Shown here in pieces: positions 1-8,526 of a DNA stretch of 24,852 nt (the first letter of the stretch is position 1; the number at the start of each line of letters is the position of its first letter). This DNA is from JBKPNX01 sp046732855 (GTDB lineage: Bacteria > Pseudomonadota > Alphaproteobacteria > Geminicoccales > Geminicoccaceae). The notes under the pieces are model-generated. The model saw only the letters and a program-made list of their open reading frames with translations, did not search any database and was not told the origin of the DNA. The position numbers and the translations under genes were made by a program. Location of the stretch: NCBI GenBank assembly GCA_046732855.1, contig JBKPNX010000059.1, forward strand, positions 1 to 24,852, in the 5' to 3' direction.

Positions 1-1
1 G

Positions 2-202
2 GATGTCGACAGCTGGACGACCAATATCGGCTATCCCGGGCTCACCAATGCGTGGATCGCCGAGGTCTTCGATCGTGGGCTGATCTCGACGATGTTCGCG
101 CGAGCCGCGACCGGCCAGCTCACGCCGGAAGATGCTCTCGAGCAGGCCGACGGCGAGCTGCGACGCACCTTCCAAAAATGGAAGGAACGGGGCAAGGTCT
201 GA
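2..202 (+). CDS. C-terminal end of ABC transporter extracellular solute-binding protein (partial)
   Basis: Only the last 66 residues are present; the gene enters from the left edge and stops at TGA 200-202. The tail shows an ISTMFARAATGQ segment, then TPEDAL, and a closing helix ending in KWKERGKV. That arrangement is typical of family 1 extracellular solute-binding proteins, which bind sugars or similar solutes in the periplasm for ABC importers. In that family the TPEDAL-type segment starts the last helix before a short basic tail. The substrate cannot be told from this piece. The transporter permease and ATPase genes would be expected to the left of the window. About 140 bases separate it from the next gene, so cotranscription with the kinase is not obvious. 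Moderately sure of the family, no view on substrate. Confidence 0.72.
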   Translation, partial: DVDSWTTNIGYPGLTNAWIAEVFDRGLISTMFARAATGQLTPEDALEQADGELRRTFQKWKERGKV

Positions 203-342
203 CGCGGGAGTGTCAAGCCACAACAGAATCAACGGAGCTGGCCGAACTGCTCGACCCGGCGAAAGATTCTAGCCGCAGTTGGCGCTCTTGTGGCATTTGA
301 AAGGTGAAGCGACCGGGCGCAGGCTCGTAAGGCTTTGTACTC

Positions 343-2418
343 ATGCGGATTCGTAACAAGCTGCTGCTAGCCATGGCGGTCCCGGCCGGACTCCTGGTGG
401 CGCAAATTGCGTCTGTAAATTTCTTCGTGCGCCAGCAGCAAGCCGCGGTTTCGTTCATTTCCTCCGCCCATGCCGTGATCGAGGCCGATTTCGCCGCCGT
501 CGACAAGATCGGGGCGTTGCGCGACGAGGTGAAACAGCTGCCGTCGATCTGGGCCGCCGCGCAAAATCGGCCGGCCGACGAAGACCACCCGCTGCGAGCA
601 TCATGGAAGGATCTGGTCACCTCGATCGACTTCATCAAGGCATCGAGAGCTGCGAGGGAGATCCAGCCCAGCGTCCTGGACGCGGTCACGCAGGCCTTCG
701 CCAAGGCAGAAGAGGAAGCGAGCCAGACCGAGGCCGTTCTCGCCGCACGATCGAGCGATTGGGACACGCTGATCGAGCGGGCGATACGCACCGACAAAGT
801 GTTGGTGGGCTTGACGGAGGCGTTGAATCGGCTCGCGGTCGAGCTGCGCAAACAATTACAGGCTGCGGTCGATCAGGAGCGCACGATCCACGACCGGCCG
901 GTCATCGCCGGCATCGCGATCGGAGGTCTGGCGCTGCTGCTGCTCGCGGCTTTCGCGTGGCGGTACGTGCGCGGTCTGGCCGGGCCAATCCGGGCATTGC
1001 AGGCGGGCGCCACCCGCATCGGCCGGGGCGATCTGACGAGCCGCATCGATGTCCAGACCGGCGACGAGCTGCAGTCGCTCGCCGAGCAGTTCAATCTCAT
1101 GGCGGGGCAGCTCCAGGAATCCTACGCGAACCTCGAGGGCAAGGTCCAAGAGCGGACCCAGCAGCTCGCGCGCTCGGTCAGCGAGCTCGAGGCGCTCGGC
1201 GAGGTCAGCCGGGCGGTCAATTCCTCGCTCGAGCTCGAGACCGTGCTCGGGCGCATCCTGGCGCACGCCTGCGCGCTCGCGGATGCCGGCGGCGGCGCGA
1301 TCTACGTCGCTGAGGCAGAGGCGGGCCATTTCCGCATCGCCGCGACCCACGGCATGGACGAGGATCTGGTGCGCGCGATCCGCGCTCTGCCCGTGCGCAT
1401 GGGCGACACTGTGGTCGGCCAGTGCGTGGCGCAGCAGGACCCGGTCCAGGTGCCGGATCTCGCCGCCGAGCCAGACTATCCGCTGCATGCGGCGATGATG
1501 AAGGCGGGCATCCGCGCGCTCCTGGGCGTGCCGCTGCTGCGCGAGGGCGAGGTGATCGGCGCATTGGTCGTACGCCGCAAGCGCGCGGGCGGCTTCGCCG
1601 ACGAGGTTGTGGAGCTGGTCAAGTCGTTCGCCGCGCAGTCCTCGCTCGCAGTGCACAATGCCCGCCTGTTTCACGAGATCGAGCAGAAGTCTCGCGAGCT
1701 GGAAGCGGCGAGCCGGCACAAGTCCGAGTTCCTCGCCAACATGAGCCACGAGCTGCGGACGCCCTTGAACGCCGTGCTCGGCTATGCGGAGCTGATTCAG
1801 GACGGGATTTACGGCGAGGTGCCGGCGAAGATGCAGGACGTGCTCGAGCGCATCCAGCAGAACGGCCGCCATCTGCTCGGCCTGATCAACGACGTGCTCG
1901 ACCTGTCCAAGATCGAGGCCGGGCAGTTGACGCTTGCGCCTTCCGACTACTCGATGCGCGAGCTGGTGCTGGACGTGGTCAGCGCGACCGAGGCGCTCGC
2001 GGCCGAGAAGAAGCTCGCGCTCGAGGTCGACGTGCCGCCCGATCTGCCGCGTGGGCACGGCGACGAGCGCCGCCTCACCCAGGTGCTGATGAACCTGGTC
2101 AGCAACGCGATCAAGTTCACTGACGCCGGCGCCGTGAGGATCCGGGCGAGCGCTACCGACGGCAGCTTCCTGGTCGCGGTGATGGACACCGGCGTGGGCA
2201 TCGCGGAGGGGGACCGCGAGCGCATCTTCGAGGAATTTCAGCAGGTCGACACATCCAGCACGCGCAAGAAGGGCGGCACGGGCCTCGGCCTCGCGATCGC
2301 GCGGCGCATCGTCGAGCTGCACGGCGGCCGCATCTGGGTGGAATCCACGCCCGGCCACGGCTCGACCTTCGCCTTCACCTTGCCGCTGCGGGTTGGCGAG
2401 CAGGAGAGAGCAGCATGA
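343..2418 (+). CDS. Membrane sensor histidine kinase (TM-HAMP-GAF-HisKA-HATPase)
   Basis: A 691-residue hybrid-type sensor kinase without its own receiver. A first membrane helix (about 7-28) and a second (about 187-208) enclose a roughly 160-residue periplasmic, mostly helical sensor region. HAMP follows at about 209-262, a short coiled stretch to 290, then a GAF domain at about 297-445. The dimerisation/phosphoacceptor helix carries the SHELRTPLN box with His469. The ATPase domain shows the N box (NLVSNAIKFT, Asn584), the G1 box DTGVGIAEGD (Asp615) and the G2 box GGTGLGLAIA near 644-652. The ATG at 343 is chosen because AAGG at 329-332 is suitably placed and the first membrane helix starts right after it. 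The stop overlaps the next receiver gene (ATGA), so the two are translationally coupled and probably form a kinase/regulator pair. The signal sensed is unknown. Confidence 0.95.
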   Translation: MRIRNKLLLAMAVPAGLLVAQIASVNFFVRQQQAAVSFISSAHAVIEADFAAVDKIGALRDEVKQLPSIWAAAQNRPADEDHPLRASWKDLVTSIDFIKASRAAREIQPSVLDAVTQAFAKAEEEASQTEAVLAARSSDWDTLIERAIRTDKVLVGLTEALNRLAVELRKQLQAAVDQERTIHDRPVIAGIAIGGLALLLLAAFAWRYVRGLAGPIRALQAGATRIGRGDLTSRIDVQTGDELQSLAEQFNLMAGQLQESYANLEGKVQERTQQLARSVSELEALGEVSRAVNSSLELETVLGRILAHACALADAGGGAIYVAEAEAGHFRIAATHGMDEDLVRAIRALPVRMGDTVVGQCVAQQDPVQVPDLAAEPDYPLHAAMMKAGIRALLGVPLLREGEVIGALVVRRKRAGGFADEVVELVKSFAAQSSLAVHNARLFHEIEQKSRELEAASRHKSEFLANMSHELRTPLNAVLGYAELIQDGIYGEVPAKMQDVLERIQQNGRHLLGLINDVLDLSKIEAGQLTLAPSDYSMRELVLDVVSATEALAAEKKLALEVDVPPDLPRGHGDERRLTQVLMNLVSNAIKFTDAGAVRIRASATDGSFLVAVMDTGVGIAEGDRERIFEEFQQVDTSSTRKKGGTGLGLAIARRIVELHGGRIWVESTPGHGSTFAFTLPLRVGEQERAA

Positions 2419-2786
2419 CCCAGCGCATCCTCGTCGTCGAAGACCAGGAGGACAACCGGCGGATCATCCGCGATCTGCTGACGAGCGCCGGCTACGAGCT
2501 GATCGAGGCCACCGACGGCGCGGCCGGCGCGCGGCTCGCCGAGGCCGAGCGGCCGGATCTGATCCTGATGGACATCCAGCTGCCCGTGCTGGATGGCCAC
2601 GAGGCGACGCGCCGGATCAGGCAGAACGCCGCGCTGGCCGCGATCCCGATCATCGTCGTCACCTCGTATGCGCTGAGCGGCGATGACGCGAAGGCGATGG
2701 CCGCGGGCGCCGATGCGTACGTGGCGAAGCCGTTCAGCCCGCGCGAGCTGCTGGCCACCATTCGCAAGTTCCTGCCCGAGGGCTGA
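2415..2786 (+). CDS. Single-domain response regulator (CheY/DivK-like receiver)
   Basis: A 123-residue stand-alone receiver with no output domain. Acidic pocket residues Glu9 and Asp10, phosphoacceptor Asp53 in LILMDIQLP, the switch Thr83 and the conserved Lys105 in AKPF are all present, so it should be phosphorylated normally. The sequence resembles DivK-type receivers that act by protein contact or as a phosphorelay shuttle; that likeness is a family judgement, not proof of a cell-cycle role. Its ATG overlaps the stop of the upstream kinase in an ATGA junction, which indicates tight coupling and makes that kinase the likely phosphodonor. A possible downstream partner is the receiver-cyclase gene starting 529 bases further on. 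Confidence 0.93.
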   Translation: MTQRILVVEDQEDNRRIIRDLLTSAGYELIEATDGAAGARLAEAERPDLILMDIQLPVLDGHEATRRIRQNAALAAIPIIVVTSYALSGDDAKAMAAGADAYVAKPFSPRELLATIRKFLPEG

Positions 2787-3315
2787 GCCGGTGGAGCCGT
2801 CTTACCGGTCGCCTTTGCTTCCTCTCGCCGATAGGTGGGACCCGCGGGTCGACTCCTCCGGTGCGCGCGCGCTGCTGCTGCCCTCACGATGTTTCCCGGG
2901 CGACGGCGCCGACCTCTCGTACCGCCGCCTGGCGCGCCGCAAGTCACCCGGCAGCGATGCCCCGGGGCGCCGATCGTGAGCACGCGCGTGCACGGGTACG
3001 GCCGCGGCAGAACGAGCTTGGGTCAATTAACCCTTCAGCAATCATTCGAGCGTCCAGGTGTTCGCTGGTCCATGCGATCCTGGGAATCCGTGCGCCCGTG
3101 CCGGAGGCGGCGCCAGGGAGCGCCACGGTCGCATGGACCGGCCGTAGAAGGGCTCAACGGCCATGAGGCGGACCTTCGATCAACGGCCCGTCGCCTTTGC
3201 CCGGGGCCGGGCCGGGGCACGCGCTTGCCGACCGCAACGCGCCTCGGCCGGAGCACCCGGGGTCCACGCCCGGACACGGCGCCGGTGCTCGGGTCACGCG
3301 GCTAGGCCCAGAGCC
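2787..3315 (+). other. Gene-free gap of about 530 bases before the receiver-cyclase gene
   Basis: I see no convincing gene in either strand here. The gap begins with a weak 5-bp hairpin just after the receiver stop (CCGGT at 2788-2792 pairing with ACCGG at 2804-2808). It also holds a short AT-rich patch with a near-palindrome at 3020-3033. An open frame runs into the cyclase gene from 3163, but its extra N-terminal residues are arginine/proline-rich and look non-coding. Confidence 0.5.
3020..3033. promoter_or_regulatory. Near-perfect 14-bp palindrome, candidate operator
   Basis: GGGTCAATTAACCC is self-complementary at 12 of 14 positions and lies in the only AT-rich patch of an otherwise GC-rich gap, about 280 bases upstream of the cyclase start. 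It could be a binding site for a dimeric regulator or part of a promoter. No known motif was matched. Confidence 0.25.
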
Positions 3316-4434
3316 ATGCGCGAGCCGCCGCTCATTCTGGTGGTCGACGACAACCCGGCCAATCTCGAGATCCTCGAGACCCGTCTGACCCGGCAGGGCT
3401 ACGAGATCGTCACGGCGAAGGATGGCATCGAGGCGCTGACCGTCGCGCGGCAGCAGACGCCCGATCTGATCCTGCTCGACGTGATGATGCCAGGCAAGGA
3501 CGGCATCGAGGTGTGTCGCGAGCTGAAGGCGGATCAGAGGCTGCCGTTCATGCCGGTCATCCTGGTCACCGCGAAGGCCGACCCGGAGGACATCGTGGCC
3601 GGGTTGGATGCCGGCGGCGACGAGTACGTGACCAAGCCGGTCGACCATGCGGCGCTGGTCGCCCGCGTGCGCTCGATCCTGCGCGTCAAGGCGCTGCACG
3701 ACAAGGTCCAGGAGCAGGCGGCGCAACTCGAGGAGTGGAACCGGACGCTCGAGCAGCGGGTCGCGGCGCAGCTCGCGGAGATCGAGCGGCTGGGCTCGCT
3801 CAAGCGCTTTCTCGCGCCGCAGGTCGTCGAGCTGATCGTCTCCACCGGGGGCGAGCGCCTGCTCGAGAGCCATCGGCGCGAGATCACGGTCGTGTTCTGC
3901 GACCTGCGCGGCTTCACCGCGTTCGCCGAGACCAGCGAGCCCGAGGAGGTGATGGGCGTGCTGCGGCAGTATCACGAAGCCCTCGGCGAGCTGATCTTCC
4001 AGCACGAAGGGACGGTCGAGCACTTCGCGGGCGACGGCGTGGTCGTGCTGTTCAACGATCCCCTGCCCTGCCCCGACCCGTCCGCGCGCGCCGTGCGCAT
4101 GGCGATCGCGATGCGCGCGCGGATCGCCGAGCTCGCCGACGGCTGGCGCAAGCAGGGGCATGAGCTGGGTTTCGGGCTCGGCATCGCCCAGGGCTACGCC
4201 ACGCTTGGCCTGATCGGCTTCGAGGGTCGATTCGACTACGCCGCGATCGGCCCGGTCGCGAACATGGCCTCGCGCCTGTGCGACGAAGCGGGCGATGGCG
4301 AGATCCTGATCAGCCAGCGCGCGCTGGCGGCGGTCGAAGACCTGGTCGAGGCTGAGCCGGCCGGCGATCTGGCGCTCAAGGGCTTCACGCGCCCGGTGAC
4401 GGCGTATCGTATTCTGCGCCCGATCGAGGGCTGA
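3316..4434 (+). CDS. Response regulator fused to class III adenylate/guanylate cyclase
   Basis: A 372-residue two-domain protein. The N-terminal receiver (about 5-125) has Asp11/Asp12, phosphoacceptor Asp55 in LILLDVMMPG and Lys108 in TKPV. A helical linker rich in Glu and Gln (about 126-160) leads to a class III nucleotide cyclase domain (about 185-370). That domain carries metal-binding Asp196 in FCDLRGFTAF, Asp240 in the FAGDG loop, and the IGPVANMASR segment with the transition-state Asn316 and Arg320. It should make cAMP or cGMP in the cytoplasm under phosphorylation control; I cannot settle the base specificity by eye. The start at 3316 is chosen because the receiver fold begins there, although no strong ribosome site is visible and the frame is open upstream to 3163. 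It probably belongs to the same signalling block as the kinase and single receiver. Confidence 0.92.
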   Translation: MREPPLILVVDDNPANLEILETRLTRQGYEIVTAKDGIEALTVARQQTPDLILLDVMMPGKDGIEVCRELKADQRLPFMPVILVTAKADPEDIVAGLDAGGDEYVTKPVDHAALVARVRSILRVKALHDKVQEQAAQLEEWNRTLEQRVAAQLAEIERLGSLKRFLAPQVVELIVSTGGERLLESHRREITVVFCDLRGFTAFAETSEPEEVMGVLRQYHEALGELIFQHEGTVEHFAGDGVVVLFNDPLPCPDPSARAVRMAIAMRARIAELADGWRKQGHELGFGLGIAQGYATLGLIGFEGRFDYAAIGPVANMASRLCDEAGDGEILISQRALAAVEDLVEAEPAGDLALKGFTRPVTAYRILRPIEG

Positions 4435-4449
4435 GCGCCGCGGCGGCGC
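4435..4449 (+). terminator. GC hairpin directly after the cyclase stop
   Basis: GCGCCG (4435-4440), a 3-base loop, and CGGCGC (4444-4449) form a perfect 6-bp stem that begins on the base after the TGA stop. There is no clean T run, so it is only a candidate terminator or mRNA-end stabiliser. Confidence 0.35.
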
Positions 4450-4481
4450 CGGAGTGGGCTGGCAGGAGTCGTTTTGCGGCA

Positions 4482-4510
4482 TTGACCCGCGCCGGTCGCG
4501 CTACCAGTCT
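4482..4510 (+). promoter_or_regulatory. Weak candidate promoter for the methyltransferase gene
   Basis: TTGACC at 4482-4487 is a good alphaproteobacterial -35 box. The matching -10 is poor: CAGTCT at 4505-4510 gives a 17-base spacer. Position, just after a hairpin and about 40 bases before the start, is its main support. Confidence 0.2.
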
Positions 4511-4547
4511 CGGACCTCGATGAACTCAGGAAGGCGAGAGGGCGGCG

Positions 4548-5600
4548 ATGACGGACGCAACGCGAGGTGCCGGTCTGCTCGAGCGGCTCGAGGCGGGACC
4601 GGTGATCTGCGCCGAGGGCTATCTGTTCGAGCTGGAGCGGCGCGGCTATCTCCAGGCCGGGCCGTACGTGCCCGAGGTGGTGCTCGAACACCCCGAGGTG
4701 GTGCGTCAGCTGCACCGCGAATTCGTCCGCGCCGGCTCGGACGTGGTCGAAGCGTTCACCTACTACGGTCACCGCGAGAAGCTGAAAGTGATCGGCAAGG
4801 AAGTGATCCTGGAGCCGCTCAACCGTCAGGCTCTGGCGATCGCCAAGGAGGTCGCCGACGAGAGCGGCTGTCTGCTCGCCGGCAACATCTCCAACACCAA
4901 CATCTATGAGCCGGACGACACGGAAACGCATCGGCTGGTGCGGCGCGCGTTCGAGGAGCAGGTCGGCTGGGCGGCAGACGCCGGGGTCGACTTCATCATC
5001 GGCGAGACCATCGGCTGGCTCGGCGAGGCGCTGATCGCGCTCGAGGAGGCGCGTCGCTCGGGCAAGCCCGTCGTGCTCACCATGGTGCTGCACCGCCCCG
5101 GCGTGACGCCTGAGGGCCTGGCGATCGAGGAGGCGTGCCGGCAGCTCGAGGACGCCGGCGCGGCGGTGGTCGGGCTGAACTGCAGCCGCGGCCCGGCGAC
5201 CATGCTGCCGGAGATCGCCAGGATCCGGCGCGCGGTGAAATGCCACGTCGCCGCCCTGCCGGTGCCCTATCGGACCACGCCCGAGCAGCCGACCTTTCAG
5301 TCGCTGCGCGACCCGGGCTGCGACTGCATTCCGGACGGCCGGCCTTTCCCGGTCGCGCTCGACGCGCTCACCTGCAATCGCTACGAAATGGCCGAGTTCG
5401 CCAAGGCGGCGTACGGAATGGACGTGCGTTACATCGGGGTGTGCTGCGGCGCGGGCCCCCATCACATCCGCGCGGTCGCCGAGGCGCTTGGCCGCACCCC
5501 GCCGGCGAGCCGCTATTCGCCCGACATGTCGCGCCACTCGTTTTACGGCACCGACGCCAAGATCAAGCCGCGCTACCAGAAGATGGCCGCCGATCTGTGA
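4548..5600 (+). CDS. Betaine-type homocysteine S-methyltransferase
   Basis: A 350-residue zinc-dependent methyltransferase that moves a methyl group to homocysteine to form methionine in the cytoplasm. The zinc thiols are visible as Cys212 in GLNCSRG and the pair Cys299/Cys300 in GVCCGAGPHHIR, matching the three-cysteine site of the BHMT/Pfam S-methyl_trans family. The N-terminal segment GYLFELERRGYLQAG and the FTYYGHREKL region are typical of the bacterial betaine-homocysteine branch. Glycine betaine or another onium compound is the expected donor, but dimethylsulfoniopropionate or S-methylmethionine cannot be excluded. An AGGCGAGAGGG ribosome site lies just before the ATG. It is the first gene after a probable terminator, and no betaine-catabolic neighbours are present to confirm the donor. 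Confidence 0.88.
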   Translation: MTDATRGAGLLERLEAGPVICAEGYLFELERRGYLQAGPYVPEVVLEHPEVVRQLHREFVRAGSDVVEAFTYYGHREKLKVIGKEVILEPLNRQALAIAKEVADESGCLLAGNISNTNIYEPDDTETHRLVRRAFEEQVGWAADAGVDFIIGETIGWLGEALIALEEARRSGKPVVLTMVLHRPGVTPEGLAIEEACRQLEDAGAAVVGLNCSRGPATMLPEIARIRRAVKCHVAALPVPYRTTPEQPTFQSLRDPGCDCIPDGRPFPVALDALTCNRYEMAEFAKAAYGMDVRYIGVCCGAGPHHIRAVAEALGRTPPASRYSPDMSRHSFYGTDAKIKPRYQKMAADL

Positions 5601-5718
5601 GTCCGGGGAGCGGCGTGCCGCGCCCGGCAGATCCTAAGGAATAGCGCAGCGAAGCGGTGCCGCGGTTGGCGCGAGGGGTGGTGCGGCCGGCGCGACCGCC
5701 GCAACACCCGGGACCACC

Positions 5719-5747
5719 TTGGCGTACCGGCGCCGCGCGTCTATATC
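5719..5747 (+). promoter_or_regulatory. Candidate sigma-70 promoter upstream of opgD
   Basis: TTGGCG (5719-5724) and TATATC (5742-5747) are separated by exactly 17 bases. The -10 overlaps CTATAT, the form common in alphaproteobacterial housekeeping promoters. It would give a leader of roughly 80 bases before the ATG at 5838. Confidence 0.35.
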
Positions 5748-5837
5748 GTGCGCGCCACGCTCCAGCCGGGCATGGCCGCTGGCTCGCCTGCCGCTGGCGA
5801 GCGTGCGCCTGCAACCGACCGCCCAATCCGGAGTCCC

Positions 5838-7418
5838 ATGAAGCTCAATCGCCGCCAAGCGCTGCTCGCTGCGAGCGTCAGCGCGTTCGCCTCCCTGCTC
5901 GATGGCCGCCTGGTGCGGGCCGTCGCCGGGTCCAAAGAGATCGAATTCGGGCCGGCCCGGCCGTTCGACTTCGAGTGGCTGAAAGCGCAGGCCAAAACGC
6001 TGGCCGATCGCCCCTACCAGGAGCCGGAGATCCGCCACGCCGACATCCTCGAGACGATCGACTACGACGCGTTTCAGCAGATCCGCTTCCAGCCCGAGCG
6101 GGCGCTTTGGGCGGACCGCGGCGGGCCGTTTCCCGTGCAGTTCTTCCACCTCGGCCGGTACTCCAAGCTGCCGGTCAGGCTGTACGAGGTCGCGGATGGC
6201 CAGGCGCGCGAGATCCTCTACGCGACTGACTTCTTCACTTTCGGCAAGACCGGACTGGACCAGAAGCTGCCGAGGGATCTGGGCTTTGCCGGTTTTCGCG
6301 TGATGGACGGCCACGGCCTCAAGACCGACTGGCTGGCGTATCAGGGCGCCGCCTATTTCCGCACCTCGGGCGCGCTCGACCAGTATGGTCTCTCGGCGCG
6401 CGGCCTCGCGATCGACACCGCCATGCCCTGGCCCGAGGAGTTCCCCCGCTTCACGCAGTTCTGGCTCGAGCGCACGCCCGAGGACAGCAGGCGCATCCTG
6501 ATCTACGCGCTGATGGACAGCCCGAGCGTCGCCGGCGCGTATCGCTTCGACTGGACCAAGGACACCGGCTCGGTCGCGGAAATCCAGGCCGAGCTCTTCT
6601 GCCGCAACCAGATCACGCGCATGGGCGTGGCGCCGCTCACCAGCATGTTCTGGTTCGGCGAGAACAACCGGCATCTGGCGACCGACTGGCGGCCCGAGAT
6701 CCACGATACCGACGGGCTCGCGATCTGGACCGGCGCCGGCGAGCGGATCTGGCGCCCGCTTAACAATCCGCCGACGGTGCAGACCAGCTCGTTCCAGGAC
6801 AACGACCCGAAAGGCTTCGGCCTCCTGCAGCGCGACCGGGCGTTCTACGACTACGAGGACGACGGCGTGTTCTACGACCGCCGGCCGAGCGTCTGGGTCG
6901 AGCCGCAGGGCGGCTGGGGCCGCGGCGCCGTGCAGCTGGTCGAGATCCCGACCGACGACGAGATCCACGACAACATCGTCGCCTACTGGGTGCCGGCGAG
7001 GCCGGTCACGGCCGGCTCGCAGTGGTCATTCGGGTATCGCCTGCACTGGCTCGCCGACGAGCCCTATCCGCCCACCGCGGTCGCCCGCGTCCGCCACACC
7101 CGGCTCGGGCGCGGCGGCATCCCGGGCCAGCCGCGGCCCGCGGGCGCGCGCAAGTTCGTGATCGACTTCGAGGGCGGCCCGCTCGAGGAGCTGAAGAAGC
7201 TCGACCCGGTCAAGCCGGTGGTCAATGCCTCGCGCGGCCGGATCGACAACGCCTACGCGCTCCAGATCGTCGGCACCCGCACCTGGCGCGCGTTCTTCGA
7301 CCTGTACGCGGACGGACCGGAGCCGGTCGACCTGCGCTGCTTCCTGCGCCTGCGCGACCGCACCCTGACCGAGACCTGGCTCTATCAGTACATCCCGTTC
7401 GACTACGCGAGCAATTGA
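5838..7418 (+). CDS. opgD: Periplasmic glucan biosynthesis protein, OpgD/MdoD type
   Basis: A 526-residue MdoG/OpgD family protein, which acts in the periplasm on the beta-glucan backbone of osmoregulated periplasmic glucans. The frame is open to 5748, but the ATG at 5838 gives a textbook Tat signal: NRRQALLAAS with twin arginines, then a hydrophobic stretch ending near residue 30. A Tat signal distinguishes OpgD from the Sec-exported OpgG. Family landmarks include YQEPEIRHADILETIDYDAF near the mature N-terminus, the IRFQPERALW segment and the ARGLAIDTA region. Length is close to the usual 510-550 residues. No opgH glucosyltransferase or opgG lies beside it, so the other genes must be elsewhere if the pathway is complete. 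The next gene starts 16 bases later but differs in composition. Confidence 0.9.
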   Translation: MKLNRRQALLAASVSAFASLLDGRLVRAVAGSKEIEFGPARPFDFEWLKAQAKTLADRPYQEPEIRHADILETIDYDAFQQIRFQPERALWADRGGPFPVQFFHLGRYSKLPVRLYEVADGQAREILYATDFFTFGKTGLDQKLPRDLGFAGFRVMDGHGLKTDWLAYQGAAYFRTSGALDQYGLSARGLAIDTAMPWPEEFPRFTQFWLERTPEDSRRILIYALMDSPSVAGAYRFDWTKDTGSVAEIQAELFCRNQITRMGVAPLTSMFWFGENNRHLATDWRPEIHDTDGLAIWTGAGERIWRPLNNPPTVQTSSFQDNDPKGFGLLQRDRAFYDYEDDGVFYDRRPSVWVEPQGGWGRGAVQLVEIPTDDEIHDNIVAYWVPARPVTAGSQWSFGYRLHWLADEPYPPTAVARVRHTRLGRGGIPGQPRPAGARKFVIDFEGGPLEELKKLDPVKPVVNASRGRIDNAYALQIVGTRTWRAFFDLYADGPEPVDLRCFLRLRDRTLTETWLYQYIPFDYASN

Positions 7419-7434
7419 GTCGGGTGCGACCAAC

Positions 7435-8523
7435 ATGCCATTGCGCTGCCTAGATCCAACAGGCCAAAGCATCCAATCATTCGACTTGGAGGAAGAGCAG
7501 TGGCGAGCTCTGGCTTTCGAGAACAGGAAAGCATGCAGCCTCAAAATGCCGTGCTGCGGCTCACAGGTAATCCTGAAGAAGTCGCATCTCGGCACCCAAT
7601 TTTTCGCTCACAAGGCAGTCGGCACCTGCCCGGCCACGCCGGAAACGGAAGCGCATCTCCAGCTGAAGAAAGCTGCGGTCGACGCGGCGCGCGCGAACGG
7701 CTGGGAGGCAAGAACCGAGATGCCAGGCAACAGCCCGTCGGGCGAGCAGTGGACGGCCGACGTTCTCGCCCAACAAGGAAAACACAAGGTCGCGGTGGAA
7801 ATCCAATGGTCCGGCCAGACAAACGATGAAACAATGCGGCGGCAAGAGCGATACCGACAGTCTGGTATCAGGGGCCTTTGGCTCCTGCGTCAGCCCGGAT
7901 TTCCGATCACGCACGATCTTCCAGCGGTATGTATCGGCGGGGATTTGAAGGATGGTTTTAGGGCGCTGATTCCCTCTGGCACTCACCTGCGTGCGCGCGA
8001 CCGGGACGAGCCGGATCGATGGCGTCAGATCGTGCCAATGCGCGAGTTTTTGGACGCCGTGTTCAGTAGGCGCTTTCGGTTCGGGCCGCTGGAATACGAT
8101 GCACTGGTGTCCATCCGGTCTGGAATGATTGAGTGCTGGCGGTACTCTTGCCGCGCCAGCACTCGCATTATCACCTTTATCGAACTCGCATTCGGACCAC
8201 ACGAATATAATTTCACGGTACGTATGCTCGGAAAACACCCCGAGCTTTGTTCCACCGTGCTTAGCCGCTTGCCCCCACATCCGAAGATTGGAAAAGTAAA
8301 GCCTCGCTTCAGCAGGACCCTGGGTCACTCCTATATGAGCAACGGCTGTTATCGCTGTGACGCGCTTATCGGAGATTTCTTCGAACACGATGCTTGGTAC
8401 GAGGACGAAGAGATGTTGGCCGTTTTCCCGACAGAGCTTTCAGAGGAGTGGAAACGGGCGATAGAGCAGGCGTTTGGAGAGCCGGAAGTTGGTTCTGATT
8501 TCGGATGGCGCGTTCATGGCTAG
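7435..8523 (+). CDS. CoiA-like PD-(D/E)XK nuclease protein, probably horizontally acquired
   Basis: A 362-residue protein with the layout of competence protein CoiA-like nucleases. The N-terminal part has a cysteine/histidine region (Cys34, Cys40, Cys41, then FFAH near 56-59). The nuclease core follows: Glu72 in PETEAHLQLK, Asp109 in WTADVL and the Glu122-x-Gln124 pair in VAVEIQWS, then the RYRQSGIRGLWLL segment. This matches the E...D...ExQ variant of the PD-(D/E)XK fold. The C-terminal third holds a CYRCDALIGDFF knuckle that may bind zinc. Base composition is clearly lower in G+C than its neighbours (25 G/C of 60 in 8161-8220) and codon use differs. It lies alone between opgD and an acetyltransferase, with no competence genes nearby, so a role in foreign DNA handling or defence is inference. 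Confidence 0.72.
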   Translation: MPLRCLDPTGQSIQSFDLEEEQWRALAFENRKACSLKMPCCGSQVILKKSHLGTQFFAHKAVGTCPATPETEAHLQLKKAAVDAARANGWEARTEMPGNSPSGEQWTADVLAQQGKHKVAVEIQWSGQTNDETMRRQERYRQSGIRGLWLLRQPGFPITHDLPAVCIGGDLKDGFRALIPSGTHLRARDRDEPDRWRQIVPMREFLDAVFSRRFRFGPLEYDALVSIRSGMIECWRYSCRASTRIITFIELAFGPHEYNFTVRMLGKHPELCSTVLSRLPPHPKIGKVKPRFSRTLGHSYMSNGCYRCDALIGDFFEHDAWYEDEEMLAVFPTELSEEWKRAIEQAFGEPEVGSDFGWRVHG

Positions 8524-8526
8524 ACT

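Noticed and set aside
856..2358. Long open frame of 500 codons on the minus strand opposite the histidine kinase
   Set aside because: It is a shadow of the kinase gene in high-GC sequence; its translation is rich in His, Arg and Ala and shows no domain motif.
3163..3315. N-terminal extension of the cyclase frame
   Set aside because: The extra 51 residues are Arg/Pro/Ala-rich without structure, and the receiver domain begins at the ATG at 3316.
4435..4547. SAM or glycine riboswitch before the methyltransferase gene
   Set aside because: The leader is short and I could not find the conserved core of any SAM-class or glycine riboswitch.
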